From the NCBI RefSeq assembly GCF_010998615.1, contig NZ_JAAEAH010000017.1, positions 1-64,000 of the forward strand: a stretch of DNA of 64,000 bases, in the 5' to 3' direction. The stretch is from Myxococcus sp. CA023. Its GTDB lineage: Bacteria > Myxococcota > Myxococcia > Myxococcales > Myxococcaceae. The translations under genes and the position numbers were made by a program. Positions 34,684 through 41,890 of the stretch are shown here, piece by piece (the stretch's first letter is position 1; every line of letters begins with the position of its first letter). The notes below the pieces were generated by a model. The model worked only from the letters and a program-made list of their open reading frames with translations, did not search any database and was not told the origin of the DNA.

Positions 34684-34950
34684 CAGGCGCGCGGGCTCTT
34701 CGCGGAGGAACGCGGAGACCTCGCGCGCCAGCAATTCAGGCGCGGTGACGTGGGTCACGTGGCTCTGTCCGGGCAGGATGTCCAGGCGGGCGTGGCTCAG
34801 CGTCCGCGCGAGCGCCGTGTCCGGTCCTTCGTGCGCGAGCACAGGGTGGAGCGGGGGGCCTTGTGGCTGGTGTGGCCGCCCGCGCGCCCCACGCCGCCCA
34901 AGGTGAAGGCCTTTGGCGACCTCCTGGCGCAGTTGCTCGCCGAGCTGTCG
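34684..34950 (-). pseudogene. Remnant of an alpha/beta hydrolase C-terminus
   Basis: The minus strand encodes HPVLAHEGPDTALARTLSHA, then RLDILPGQSHVTHVTAPELL and AREVSAFL. This is the typical end of an alpha/beta-hydrolase: a catalytic-Asp region, the LPGxSHxxH loop with the catalytic His, and the last helix. Upstream, no frame gives the nucleophile elbow or oxyanion region, and the coherent sequence changes frame near 34900-34950. It seems to be a truncated, decayed gene occupying most of the 364-base gap before the sigma factor gene. Confidence 0.45.
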
Positions 34951-35043
34951 TGAAGGCGGGTGGAAACGGGAGGAGGGAACGGGGTAACAAGGTGGGTGAG
35001 CCGTGTCGCTCCAGGCACGCGCGGTGCCGAGGTGCGCATGCGA

Positions 35044-35952
35044 ATGCAGCAGAGCCGCTCGCTCGTCTTCCTCCAGCAGCTCGGCCCCGGGGCACGTGAG
35101 GGCTACGAAGCCCTGCCCGGGCTGGAGGACACGCTGGCCGCGCTCTGCGCCGCGGCGCGGCAGGCCTGGCCGGGCGTGACGCTGGCGGAGGAAGACTTCC
35201 TGCTCCACCTCGCTTCGTGCCTGCCACGGGACGAGGACCCCTCACGGGTGCTGGCCACCGTGCATGCCGCGGACCTCTATCTGGCGTGCGCCTGTGTGCG
35301 GGGGCACGCCGCGGCGCATGCCGCGCTGGAGCGTCACGTTCTTCCCAAGGCGGCGGCGTCCTTGGCTCGGATGCGGGACACGGGCGTGGACCCCTCCGAG
35401 GTGGTCCAACACCTGCGCGAGCGGCTGCTCGTCCCGGAAGTTGGCCGGCCCGCGCGCATGACGGAGTACCAGGGCAGTGGTCCGCTCGCGGCCTGGCTGC
35501 GGGCGGCGGCGGTGCGCACCGCCCTCAACCTCCAGCGCTCGGAGCGCCGGAGGGCCCACGCCGAAGAGGAGGCGGAGGCGCTCCCGCTGCCAACCAAGGC
35601 GGGCATGGCGGACGTCGAGCTGGACTACCTGCGCAAGAACCACCGCGAGCATTTCCAGGCGGCGCTCTCCGAGGCACTGAATGCCCTGCCCACGCGGGAG
35701 CGCACCGTGCTGCGCTTGCACGTGGTGGAGGGGCTGAGCCTGGAGCGCATCGGCACCATGTACCAGACGCACAAGTCCACCGTGTCGCGCTGGGTGGCCC
35801 GCGCCCGGGAAGCGGCGCTGGAGGGCACACGTCAGCGGTTGGCGGAGCGGCTCCGGCTCACCTCCGGCGAACTGCACAGCCTGATGCGGGTGGTCCAGGG
35901 AGAGCTGGACCTGAGCCTGCCGTCCCTGCTGAGCACGCCTGGGGCTTCCTGA
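35044..35952 (+). CDS. Sigma-70 factor, Myxococcales-type (TIGR03001-like)
   Basis: About 302 aa from the ATG at 35044. An ATG at 35038 is also possible, and a GAGG lies just upstream. The C-terminal region has the sigma-4 helix-turn-helix (ALNALPTRERTVLRLHVVEG, then LSLERIGTMYQTHKSTVSRW), and a sigma-2-like part is found near residues 125-185. The overall form fits the large Myxococcales sigma family TIGR03001. It directs RNA polymerase to an unknown regulon. Downstream on the same strand are an exported pil_N-domain protein and then a kinase with a pil_N domain, so these may form a signalling module. Confidence 0.85.
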   Translation: MQQSRSLVFLQQLGPGAREGYEALPGLEDTLAALCAAARQAWPGVTLAEEDFLLHLASCLPRDEDPSRVLATVHAADLYLACACVRGHAAAHAALERHVLPKAAASLARMRDTGVDPSEVVQHLRERLLVPEVGRPARMTEYQGSGPLAAWLRAAAVRTALNLQRSERRRAHAEEEAEALPLPTKAGMADVELDYLRKNHREHFQAALSEALNALPTRERTVLRLHVVEGLSLERIGTMYQTHKSTVSRWVARAREAALEGTRQRLAERLRLTSGELHSLMRVVQGELDLSLPSLLSTPGAS

Positions 35953-37229
35953 GGGGCCGCGGACTTTTTTCGCGGCCGCGTGCAACGCTCCAGCATGGCC
36001 GGTGTCATCCGGGTGAAGGTGGAACAACCCCCTCTTGGAGGATACACACCATGCATCACCGAATTGGCTTTGCCCTGGTTGCGCTGGCGTTGGTGGGAGC
36101 GCCTGCGCTGGCGGAGGAGTCGAAGCCGGCCCCGTCTTCTGGGGCCTCGGCCACCACCGAGGAGACGGTGGTCGTGAAGAAGGGCAGCCATCGCGACCTT
36201 CAAATTCCGGGAATGGCCCGCATCGCGATTGACGAACCGGAGATTGCGGACATCAAGGCGCTCGGCAAAGGGGTGCTGCGCATCATCGGTAAGCAGGCCG
36301 GTGAGACAACGCTGCTCGTGTGGGCGGGGCCCGAGAACAAGCGCAGCAGCTACCGCATCGTCGTCACCGATTGATGCAGGGCATCGGTGGCCATGGTGCC
36401 GCCATGTGACATGAATGGAATCCGCGCTCCTCCGCGCAGGGATGAGGGGCGTGGGCGCCGCTGGACCAGGGCTTCGCGCCGACGGAACCGGCCGGGGACA
36501 AGGTGCATGCGAGAGCGGTGCATCACCGACCGTCACGCTCTTGATGAGCACGAGGCTCGCGCCGGAGATGGGCTCGGGGCCATTCCCACAGGGAGGCGCG
36601 TGGTCACCTCCCGGAGGCGGATTGCCACCACCTCGAGGCTTGGAGGGCTCATCTAAAGAGAGCGCCTTCCAGAGGACCTCCGCGGCGGTCTCGACGTCTT
36701 CTTCACTCACCACTTCGCCCCGGCCCGCCCGGCGCACGAGCTCCGACAGCACGCCCCACACCATGCACTCATGGAGCCAGGTGCGGCCCTTGGGAAAGGC
36801 CTTCTCGCGCTCGCCATGTTCGAGGACCTCCAGCACCTGCGCGCGCGTCCGTCCGTCATGCTCGCCCGGTGGGTCCGTGTCCGGATGGTTGTGAAGGAAG
36901 GTGAAGCCCACGAGGTGGGGCTGCAACAGCGCCCAGGTCGCGAACTCGCGCCAGAAGGCGATGAAGACGTCGCGAAAGCCCTGCCGCAGCGGGTCGCCAT
37001 CCGCCATCTGGTAGGCGACGAAACCCGTGTAGGACAGCTCGCGCTCGGTGAGGGTCCGTATCGCCCTCGCGATGCCCTGCTTGCTGCCGTAGTAACGATA
37101 CAGCGAGCCCACCGAGAGCCGCGTGGCCCGGGCCAGTTCCGCGGCCCGGACGTTGTCGAACCCCCGCTGTGCCAGCAGCTCCGCCGCGTCACGCAGCCTG
37201 AAAGCGCGCATCTCCGCCAACGTGTACAT
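35832..37229 (-). CDS. TetR-family regulator with an abnormal long C-terminal extension
   Basis: The N-terminal 190 residues are an ordinary TetR regulator: the helix-turn-helix (RDAAELLAQRGFDNVRAAEL, then ARATRLSVGSLYRYYGSKQG) near residues 14-53 and a ligand domain ending near nucleotide 36650. The frame has no stop there and stays open for about 270 more codons of low-complexity Pro/Arg-rich sequence, antisense to the pil_N gene and the sigma-factor end. A lost stop codon or a recent frameshift is likely. A near-palindromic operator lies about 32 bases upstream, so it may repress itself and the divergent kinase gene. Confidence 0.62.
   Translation of the reverse strand: MYTLAEMRAFRLRDAAELLAQRGFDNVRAAELARATRLSVGSLYRYYGSKQGIARAIRTLTERELSYTGFVAYQMADGDPLRQGFRDVFIAFWREFATWALLQPHLVGFTFLHNHPDTDPPGEHDGRTRAQVLEVLEHGEREKAFPKGRTWLHECMVWGVLSELVRRAGRGEVVSEEDVETAAEVLWKALSLDEPSKPRGGGNPPPGGDHAPPCGNGPEPISGASLVLIKSVTVGDAPLSHAPCPRPVPSARSPGPAAPTPLIPARRSADSIHVTWRHHGHRCPASIGDDDAVAAALVLGPRPHEQRCLTGLLTDDAQHPFAERLDVRNLRFVNRDAGHSRNLKVAMAALLHDHRLLGGGRGPRRRGRLRLLRQRRRSHQRQRNQGKANSVMHGVYPPRGGCSTFTRMTPAMLERCTRPRKKSAAPQEAPGVLSRDGRLRSSSPWTTRIRLCSSPEVSRSRSANR
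35955..35977 (+). terminator. GC-rich hairpin after sigma factor gene
   Basis: GGCCGCG (35955-35961) pairs with CGCGGCC (35971-35977). The loop contains six T residues. It starts 2 bases after the sigma-factor stop. The T-run lies in the loop, not after the stem, so this is not a standard intrinsic terminator. Confidence 0.3.
36051..36374 (+). CDS. Exported stand-alone T2SS/T3SS pil_N-domain protein
   Basis: The gene encodes 107 aa from the ATG at 36051, preceded by TTGGAGGA. A signal peptide ([20 protein letters not shown]) is followed by one domain: KKGSHRDLQIPGMARIAIDE, then PEIADIKALGKGVLRIIGKQ and AGETTLLVW. That is the pattern of the N-terminal domain of CpaC-type secretins (Pfam T2SS-T3SS_pil_N, PF13629). 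Here it stands alone in the periplasm with no secretin barrel. The nearby kinase carries the same domain, so the two might interact. Confidence 0.82.
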   Translation: MHHRIGFALVALALVGAPALAEESKPAPSSGASATTEETVVVKKGSHRDLQIPGMARIAIDEPEIADIKALGKGVLRIIGKQAGETTLLVWAGPENKRSSYRIVVTD

Positions 37230-37260
37230 CCGCCCGTCCCCCTGCCTTCGCGGCCGTCGC

Positions 37261-37282
37261 GTGGAAGGAACGTTCCCTCCAC
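37261..37282. promoter_or_regulatory. 22-bp near-palindrome, putative TetR operator
   Basis: The left half GTGGAAGGAAC and right half GTTCCCTCCAC are complementary except for one position. The site lies 32 bases before the TetR start (37229) and 137 bases before the divergent kinase start (37419). Its core GGAACGTTCC matches the palindrome at 60-75. This fits autoregulation by the TetR protein. Confidence 0.55.
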
Positions 37283-37418
37283 GACGACCTGTCTACAGGG
37301 AGGGGCTGACACGAGGTGGGAGGTCGGGTCGGCGCGCCAGCGGAGCTGCCTTCGAGGGAGGGAACACTCGGGTGGGCTGTTCGGCGCGGACCCGGGCTGC
37401 GATGATTCGAGGCGCGCC

Positions 37419-38855
37419 ATGAACCTGTTGCTCCGTCCTCCGATGTCCGCATGTCCGGATGAGAACCTGCTCGCGGCCTTCGTCAGTGGCTCGGCTCCCG
37501 TGGGGAAGGTGGCGGTGGTGGAAGCGCACCTCGACGGTTGCGCGGACTGCCGGGCGTTGGTGGCGGCGGTGGCGGCCAGTTCCTCCCTGCCGGGCGCAGT
37601 CGCCGTTGAGCGTGAGGCGGAGGCGCCCACGCGGTGGGACACGGGCGCGGCGACGTTGCCGGACGCGCGGGAGGAGCCGGTCCTGCCGCCAGGGACGCGG
37701 CTGGGGGCCTATCTGCTGCAGGGCGTGCTGGGCATGGGCGGGATGGGCGTGGTGTACGCGGCGGATGACCTGCGGCTGGGGCGGCGGGTGGCGCTCAAGC
37801 TGTTGAGGCCGTTGCTCGCGGGCGCGCAGGACCAGGGTCGTGAGCGGCTGCTTCGCGAGGCCCAGGCCATGGCGCGGCTCTCACATCCCAACGTGCTGCC
37901 GCTCTTCGAGTTGGGGACGGCGGAGGGGCACGACTTCCTGGCCATGGAGTGGGTGGACGGCACGACGCTCGCGGACTGGCTTCGGGAACGCGAGCGTCCA
38001 TGGCGGGACGTGTTGGAGGTCTTCCTGGCAGCGGGAGCGGGGCTGGCCGCCGCCCATCGCGCGGGGATGGTGCACCGCGACTTCAAGCCGTCCAACGTGC
38101 TGGTGGGGCGCGACGGCCGGGTACGCGTCACGGACTTCGGGCTCGCGAGGCGCGGCACGGGGGCGTCTCCCGAGGCGCCGGCCGGTGTGAGCGCGGGTGC
38201 ATCGAAGGCCTCCATGCTCACGGAGTGGGGACAGGCCGCGGGAACGCCGGCGTACATGTCTCCCGAGCAGCGCGCGGGAAGGGCCGTGGACGCCCGCAGC
38301 GACCAGTACAGCTTTTGTGTCGCGCTCCACGAAGCGCTCCACGGTGAGCGTCCCGGCCACCTTGCTGACTCCGCCGCACCGCGAACTTCGAGCGTGCCGA
38401 GGCATCTCCGCACCGCGCTGGCGCGGGGGCTCGCAAACGCGCCCGAGGACCGCTTCCCCACCATGGAGGCGCTGATGGCGGTGCTCTCCCTGCCTTCGCC
38501 GGCATGGGGCCGCCGGGGCATCCTGGCCCTGGCGGGAGCGGGTTCCCTGGTGGTCCTGGGCGTGCTCCTGTTGAAGCCGTCTTTTCTGTTCCAGTCCGAC
38601 GCCGCCACGCCGCGAGCCGAGAGGCCCGGGCGCATGGCCGCATCGCCGATTGTCCTGCGCGTAGGCGACGTGCACGAACTGGCCGTTCCTGGACTCCAGC
38701 GCATCGCGGTGGGCGAACCGAGCCTCGTCGAAGTCACCGTGTCGCGTCAGGGCGTGGTGCGTCTGAGGGGGAAGGAGGAGGGCAGCACGGACCTGATTAC
38801 GTGGAGTCACGCCGGGGAGATGGAGTCCCGAGTCCTGGACGTCACCGCGCGCTGA
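37419..38855 (+). CDS. Ser/Thr protein kinase with zinc-finger-like N-terminus and extracytoplasmic pil_N domain
   Basis: The predicted protein is 478 aa from the ATG at 37419. Residues 12-50 resemble an anti-sigma zinc finger (Cys12, His37, Cys41 and Cys44 in HLDGCADC). The kinase domain spans about 97-360: glycine loop LGMGGMGVV, Lys127, catalytic MVHRDFKPSN (Asp221), DFG 239-241 and GTPAYMSPEQ. A transmembrane segment lies at about 367-386. The C-terminal domain (409-476, LRVGDVHELAVPGLQRIAVG) is the secretin pil_N domain seen in the 107-aa protein upstream. The kinase should sense something outside through this domain. The zinc finger hints at a link to the sigma factor at 35044. Confidence 0.88.
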   Translation: MNLLLRPPMSACPDENLLAAFVSGSAPVGKVAVVEAHLDGCADCRALVAAVAASSSLPGAVAVEREAEAPTRWDTGAATLPDAREEPVLPPGTRLGAYLLQGVLGMGGMGVVYAADDLRLGRRVALKLLRPLLAGAQDQGRERLLREAQAMARLSHPNVLPLFELGTAEGHDFLAMEWVDGTTLADWLRERERPWRDVLEVFLAAGAGLAAAHRAGMVHRDFKPSNVLVGRDGRVRVTDFGLARRGTGASPEAPAGVSAGASKASMLTEWGQAAGTPAYMSPEQRAGRAVDARSDQYSFCVALHEALHGERPGHLADSAAPRTSSVPRHLRTALARGLANAPEDRFPTMEALMAVLSLPSPAWGRRGILALAGAGSLVVLGVLLLKPSFLFQSDAATPRAERPGRMAASPIVLRVGDVHELAVPGLQRIAVGEPSLVEVTVSRQGVVRLRGKEEGSTDLITWSHAGEMESRVLDVTAR

Positions 38856-38863
38856 CGTCAGCG
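38850..38863. terminator. 14-bp palindrome spanning two convergent stop codons
   Basis: CGCTGAC is followed by its exact reverse complement GTCAGCG. The core TGACGTCA holds the TGA of the kinase gene and the TGA of the convergent DUF4142 gene. The stem is short, so a terminator role is only possible. Confidence 0.3.
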
Positions 38864-39589
38864 TCCGCCGGGAGCCCTGCGTGCCTGGCGGGGAGTTTCC
38901 TGTCCCAGCAGCCGGTACGCCTGCTGCCGGTGTTCGCGCAGCGTGGGCAGCGTGTCCCCGAGCAGCGCTTGCAGCCCGGCGTTGCCGGAGAACTGCTGCT
39001 GACCCGCCATCACCTTGGCGATGTCCGCGTCATGGTCGCCCACCATGGCGGCCAGGAAGGCGCGGTCGAACGCGGGGCCTTGGAGGGATTGGAGCTTCGC
39101 CATCGACGCTTCTTCCGCGCGCTCCATCGTCCTGGCGAAGTCGGTGTCCGCCTGGGGCGCGGCCAGCGTCAGGTTCTGCTTCCGGGCGTAGGCCATGAGG
39201 CGTTGGTCTGCTTGCTGGTGGTCCTTCACCAGCCGCGCGCCATAGTCCTTCACGCCTTGGGAGCTGCCTTGCCGCTGTGCGAGCTGGCCCAGCTTCACCT
39301 CCTGCTGGTTGGCGTGGTGGAGCTCGTCGAGGAACGCCTTCTCGTCGGTGGGGATGGGCAGCAGGCCTTGCCGCAGCAGCGCCACGCCGCGCGCATCAGG
39401 CGGAGTGCCCTGGGAACCGGCGCCCCCCGTGCCTTCCTCGAACGGCTCCGGGGCCTGCCCCTGGTCGATGGCCTCCGGACGGCCCATGCGGACCATGCTC
39501 TCCGTGTCGTCCGTGCCGTTCTGCTGTGCCAGGGCGCCGCCGCCCAGTGTGAGCGCGCCCGCCACCACCCCACCCAGCCATCGCTTCAT
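38858..39589 (-). CDS. DUF4142-family secreted protein
   Basis: The predicted protein is 243 aa from the ATG at 39589, which has a clear signal peptide (MKRWLGGVVAGALTLGGG, then ALA and AQQ). The mature part has a low-complexity Gly/Glu/Pro stretch followed by a helical DUF4142 domain (about residues 80-225) with HHANQQEVKLGQLA, DYGARLVKDHQQAD and MVGDHDADIAKV. DUF4142 folds as a ferritin-like helical bundle and is often periplasmic. Its biochemical role is unknown. Confidence 0.85.
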   Translation of the reverse strand: MKRWLGGVVAGALTLGGGALAQQNGTDDTESMVRMGRPEAIDQGQAPEPFEEGTGGAGSQGTPPDARGVALLRQGLLPIPTDEKAFLDELHHANQQEVKLGQLAQRQGSSQGVKDYGARLVKDHQQADQRLMAYARKQNLTLAAPQADTDFARTMERAEEASMAKLQSLQGPAFDRAFLAAMVGDHDADIAKVMAGQQQFSGNAGLQALLGDTLPTLREHRQQAYRLLGQETPRQARRAPGGR

Positions 39590-39746
39590 CGTCTGCCTCC
39601 CATGTCCCGAGCGAGACATCAAACCGAAGGTGGAGGCGGAGGACGGCGCGGAGCAAGGGTGGCGGGCAGCGGGGCGAGGGCTCCTGTTCCAGCGCCTCCG
39701 GGGTTTCGAGGGCATCCCGCCGTCAGCGGTTCCACTCCCGGAAGGC

Positions 39747-40211
39747 TTACGGCTCCGACAGCAGGAACAACGCGTGCGCGCTGGCGATGGGCCGCGTGCG
39801 GTCGTCCTGCCACGCATCCACCCGGACGTTGGCCACGCGCCGGCCCTGGCGGGTGATGAGCGCCTTGGCGAAGGTGTCCTGCGGCTTGCCTGAGCGAAGG
39901 AAGTCCACCGTGAGCGAGATGACCTTCGGCACGCGCTCGGTGTTCGTCTGCAGCAGCAGTTCGAAGACGGCGGCGGATTCCAGCAGCGCGCCGAGCGTGC
40001 CGCCGTGCAGGGCGGGAATCAGGCTGTTGCCGATGTTCCTCGGGTTGAAGGCCATGCGGCAGAGCATCTCGCCGGCGAGGTTCTCCACGCCGATACCCAT
40101 GAAACGCGTGTAGGGGATGGCGTCGGTGAGGCGCTTGTACTCGCGCGTCTTGCGCACCTGGCGCACCAGCTCGGCGAGGGGAGGCGTCGTGGACTCGGAC
40201 ATGGTCGTCAT
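39747..40211 (-). CDS. Hotdog-fold thioesterase (PaaI-like)
   Basis: The gene encodes 154 aa. The ATG at 40211 overlaps the stop of the upstream thioesterase gene (ATGA). An ATG 3 codons on is the alternative. The catalytic-type loop LIPALHGGTLGALLESA keeps the HGG motif of PaaI/YbgC-like acyl-CoA thioesterases. The next segment PKVISLTVDFLRSG is the central strand. The enzyme probably hydrolyses an acyl-CoA in the cytoplasm and may form a heteromer with its coupled neighbour. Confidence 0.85.
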   Translation of the reverse strand: MTTMSESTTPPLAELVRQVRKTREYKRLTDAIPYTRFMGIGVENLAGEMLCRMAFNPRNIGNSLIPALHGGTLGALLESAAVFELLLQTNTERVPKVISLTVDFLRSGKPQDTFAKALITRQGRRVANVRVDAWQDDRTRPIASAHALFLLSEP

Positions 40212-40660
40212 TCCTCTGTCCGCATGAAGGTGCCCTGGGCGGAAGCCACGGGGTGGCCCGGGTCGCCCTGGTGGACGAACGCGCGGACGAAGGCCACCTG
40301 GCGGGTGAGCCGGTAGCACTCGGCCACGCAGGTGAGAACGATGCCGGGCCGCGCGGGGCGCAGGTAGTCGATGCGCAGGTCCAGCGTGACGAGCGGGGCG
40401 AAGCGGCCCAGCTTGAGGAAAACGGCGGTGCCGCAGGTGGCGTCGATGAGCGTCGTCACCGCGCCGCCGGCGATGACGCCGGTTTCCGGGTTTCCGACGA
40501 GGTTCTCCGCGTAGGGCAGCTCGACGGTGGCCTCGGCGGCGCGGATGTCCACCAGTCTCAGCCCCAGCGCGTGATTGTGGGGCACGACGTCGGTGTAGAA
40601 GATCGCGCAGCGCTCCATCCGCTCGGCCTTGTCTTCAGGAAGCGTGAAGTCGTCCGACAT
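40208..40660 (-). CDS. Hotdog-fold thioesterase-like protein (HGG motif altered)
   Basis: The gene encodes 150 aa from the ATG at 40660. The family loop reads GVIAGGAVTTLIDATCG, so the usual histidine before GG is replaced by Ala, while the following TLID aspartate is kept. The DLRIDYLRPA strand is typical. It is translationally coupled to the intact PaaI-like gene downstream by an ATGA overlap, so the pair may act as a mixed hotdog complex. Confidence 0.83.
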   Translation of the reverse strand: MSDDFTLPEDKAERMERCAIFYTDVVPHNHALGLRLVDIRAAEATVELPYAENLVGNPETGVIAGGAVTTLIDATCGTAVFLKLGRFAPLVTLDLRIDYLRPARPGIVLTCVAECYRLTRQVAFVRAFVHQGDPGHPVASAQGTFMRTEE

Positions 40661-40728
40661 GAGGGGCGCGATACCAGATTCAGGGCCGCATGGCGCACTG
40701 TGTTTTGACGGGGGCCCGGAACGCCACG

Positions 40729-41730
40729 CTAGGAGGCCACGGCCGCGGCGCTGGAGCGCTGCTTCCACGCGCCGGCAAGCGACGTGCCGATGTCCCGCAT
40801 CACCGCGTCATCCGACCAGTAGAAGGGGTGGACCAGGGGTGTCCACGAGAAGAGCGGGCCCGCCACGCGCACGGCGCGGTCCTCCACCGCGGCGTGATAG
40901 GCGGCGCTGAGGGGCTGGAGCGGCCAGGCGAAGACGTCGTCCTCGTCGTGGAAGTTGAGCCACCGTCCGCCAAGCCCCGGATGGTGGCGTGCCAGCTCCG
41001 GCGCGGGGACCTGCACGGGCTGGTCGAGCTCCGCGTGGGGATAGCGCAGGCTCCACAGGGCCATGGGACTGCCCAGCGTGTAGAAGTGGCTGAGCGTTTC
41101 GCCGCGCTCCAGGGGCGAGCTGCCCTGGGCCGCGCGCACCGTCTCCTCGATGATGTCCCGCCCGGCCAGTCGCTGAGCCTGCAAGTCGTAGAAGTAGTTG
41201 CTGGCGATGACGCTGCCCAGGCTGTGCGCGATGACGCAGAGCGGAGCGGTGTCACCGGCCTGCTGGCGCAGGCGGCCCAGGGCCTCGGCGACCTTGCGGT
41301 GGATGCCCGTGTAGACGTCCGGGTCGGCGGGGTTCGTCTGGTAGGCGATGATGTCGCCCACGAAGTGCACCAGCATCCACCGCAGGCCAGGGTAGCGCAG
41401 GTCCATGCCGCGCAGGGACGGCCGCATCAAGCGGAGCATCATCGGCACGAGCGCGGACTCGTGACCCTGGTTCACCGTGCGCACGCTGTCATAGAGGGAT
41501 TTCCAGTACGTGTCCGCGTCGGCCGGGGCGTAGCGGGCGAGCAGGTCCTTCTCCGCACCTTCCAGCACGGAGGCCCAGTTCACCGTTTCGACGGCGAGTG
41601 TGTCCGGCCCGGCCCCCGCGTGCTGCGCGAAGTGCTGGCGCAGCAGGCGCACGGCGGTGTCATAGAGACCCGGGTCATCCACTTCAATGCCGTGGATGAC
41701 GAGCACGGCGAGCTTCTGACGCGTCTGCAT
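40729..41730 (-). CDS. Alpha/beta-hydrolase-fold protein
   Basis: The gene encodes 333 aa with no signal peptide. The N-terminus reads LAVLVIHGIEV (oxyanion-type HG), and the nucleophile elbow is VIAHSLGSVIAS (about residues 167-178), a GHSLG-like lipase motif with Ala for the first Gly. A late segment WLNFHDEDDVFAWPL has the Asp/His region. This resembles cytosolic lipase-like hydrolases of unknown substrate. The next gene downstream on this strand is the altered thioesterase. Confidence 0.75.
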   Translation of the reverse strand: MQTRQKLAVLVIHGIEVDDPGLYDTAVRLLRQHFAQHAGAGPDTLAVETVNWASVLEGAEKDLLARYAPADADTYWKSLYDSVRTVNQGHESALVPMMLRLMRPSLRGMDLRYPGLRWMLVHFVGDIIAYQTNPADPDVYTGIHRKVAEALGRLRQQAGDTAPLCVIAHSLGSVIASNYFYDLQAQRLAGRDIIEETVRAAQGSSPLERGETLSHFYTLGSPMALWSLRYPHAELDQPVQVPAPELARHHPGLGGRWLNFHDEDDVFAWPLQPLSAAYHAAVEDRAVRVAGPLFSWTPLVHPFYWSDDAVMRDIGTSLAGAWKQRSSAAAVAS

Positions 41731-41890
41731 GGAGACTCCCCCCGGAATCAGTGCTGCTCGGCGGGCGTGAGCTTACACAGCCCGGAAGAGGCGCGCCTGT
41801 TCGCCTGTTCTCGGCCGGCATCCAACAGCCCCTGGGGGCCGGATAGTCTCCGCCACCCGACACACGGTTTCTTCCTCAAGAGGACTTCTG

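Noticed and set aside
34447-35208. Whole minus-strand frame as an intact hydrolase gene
   Set aside because: Only about 60-90 residues resemble the hydrolase end. The rest is antisense to two other genes and lacks catalytic motifs.
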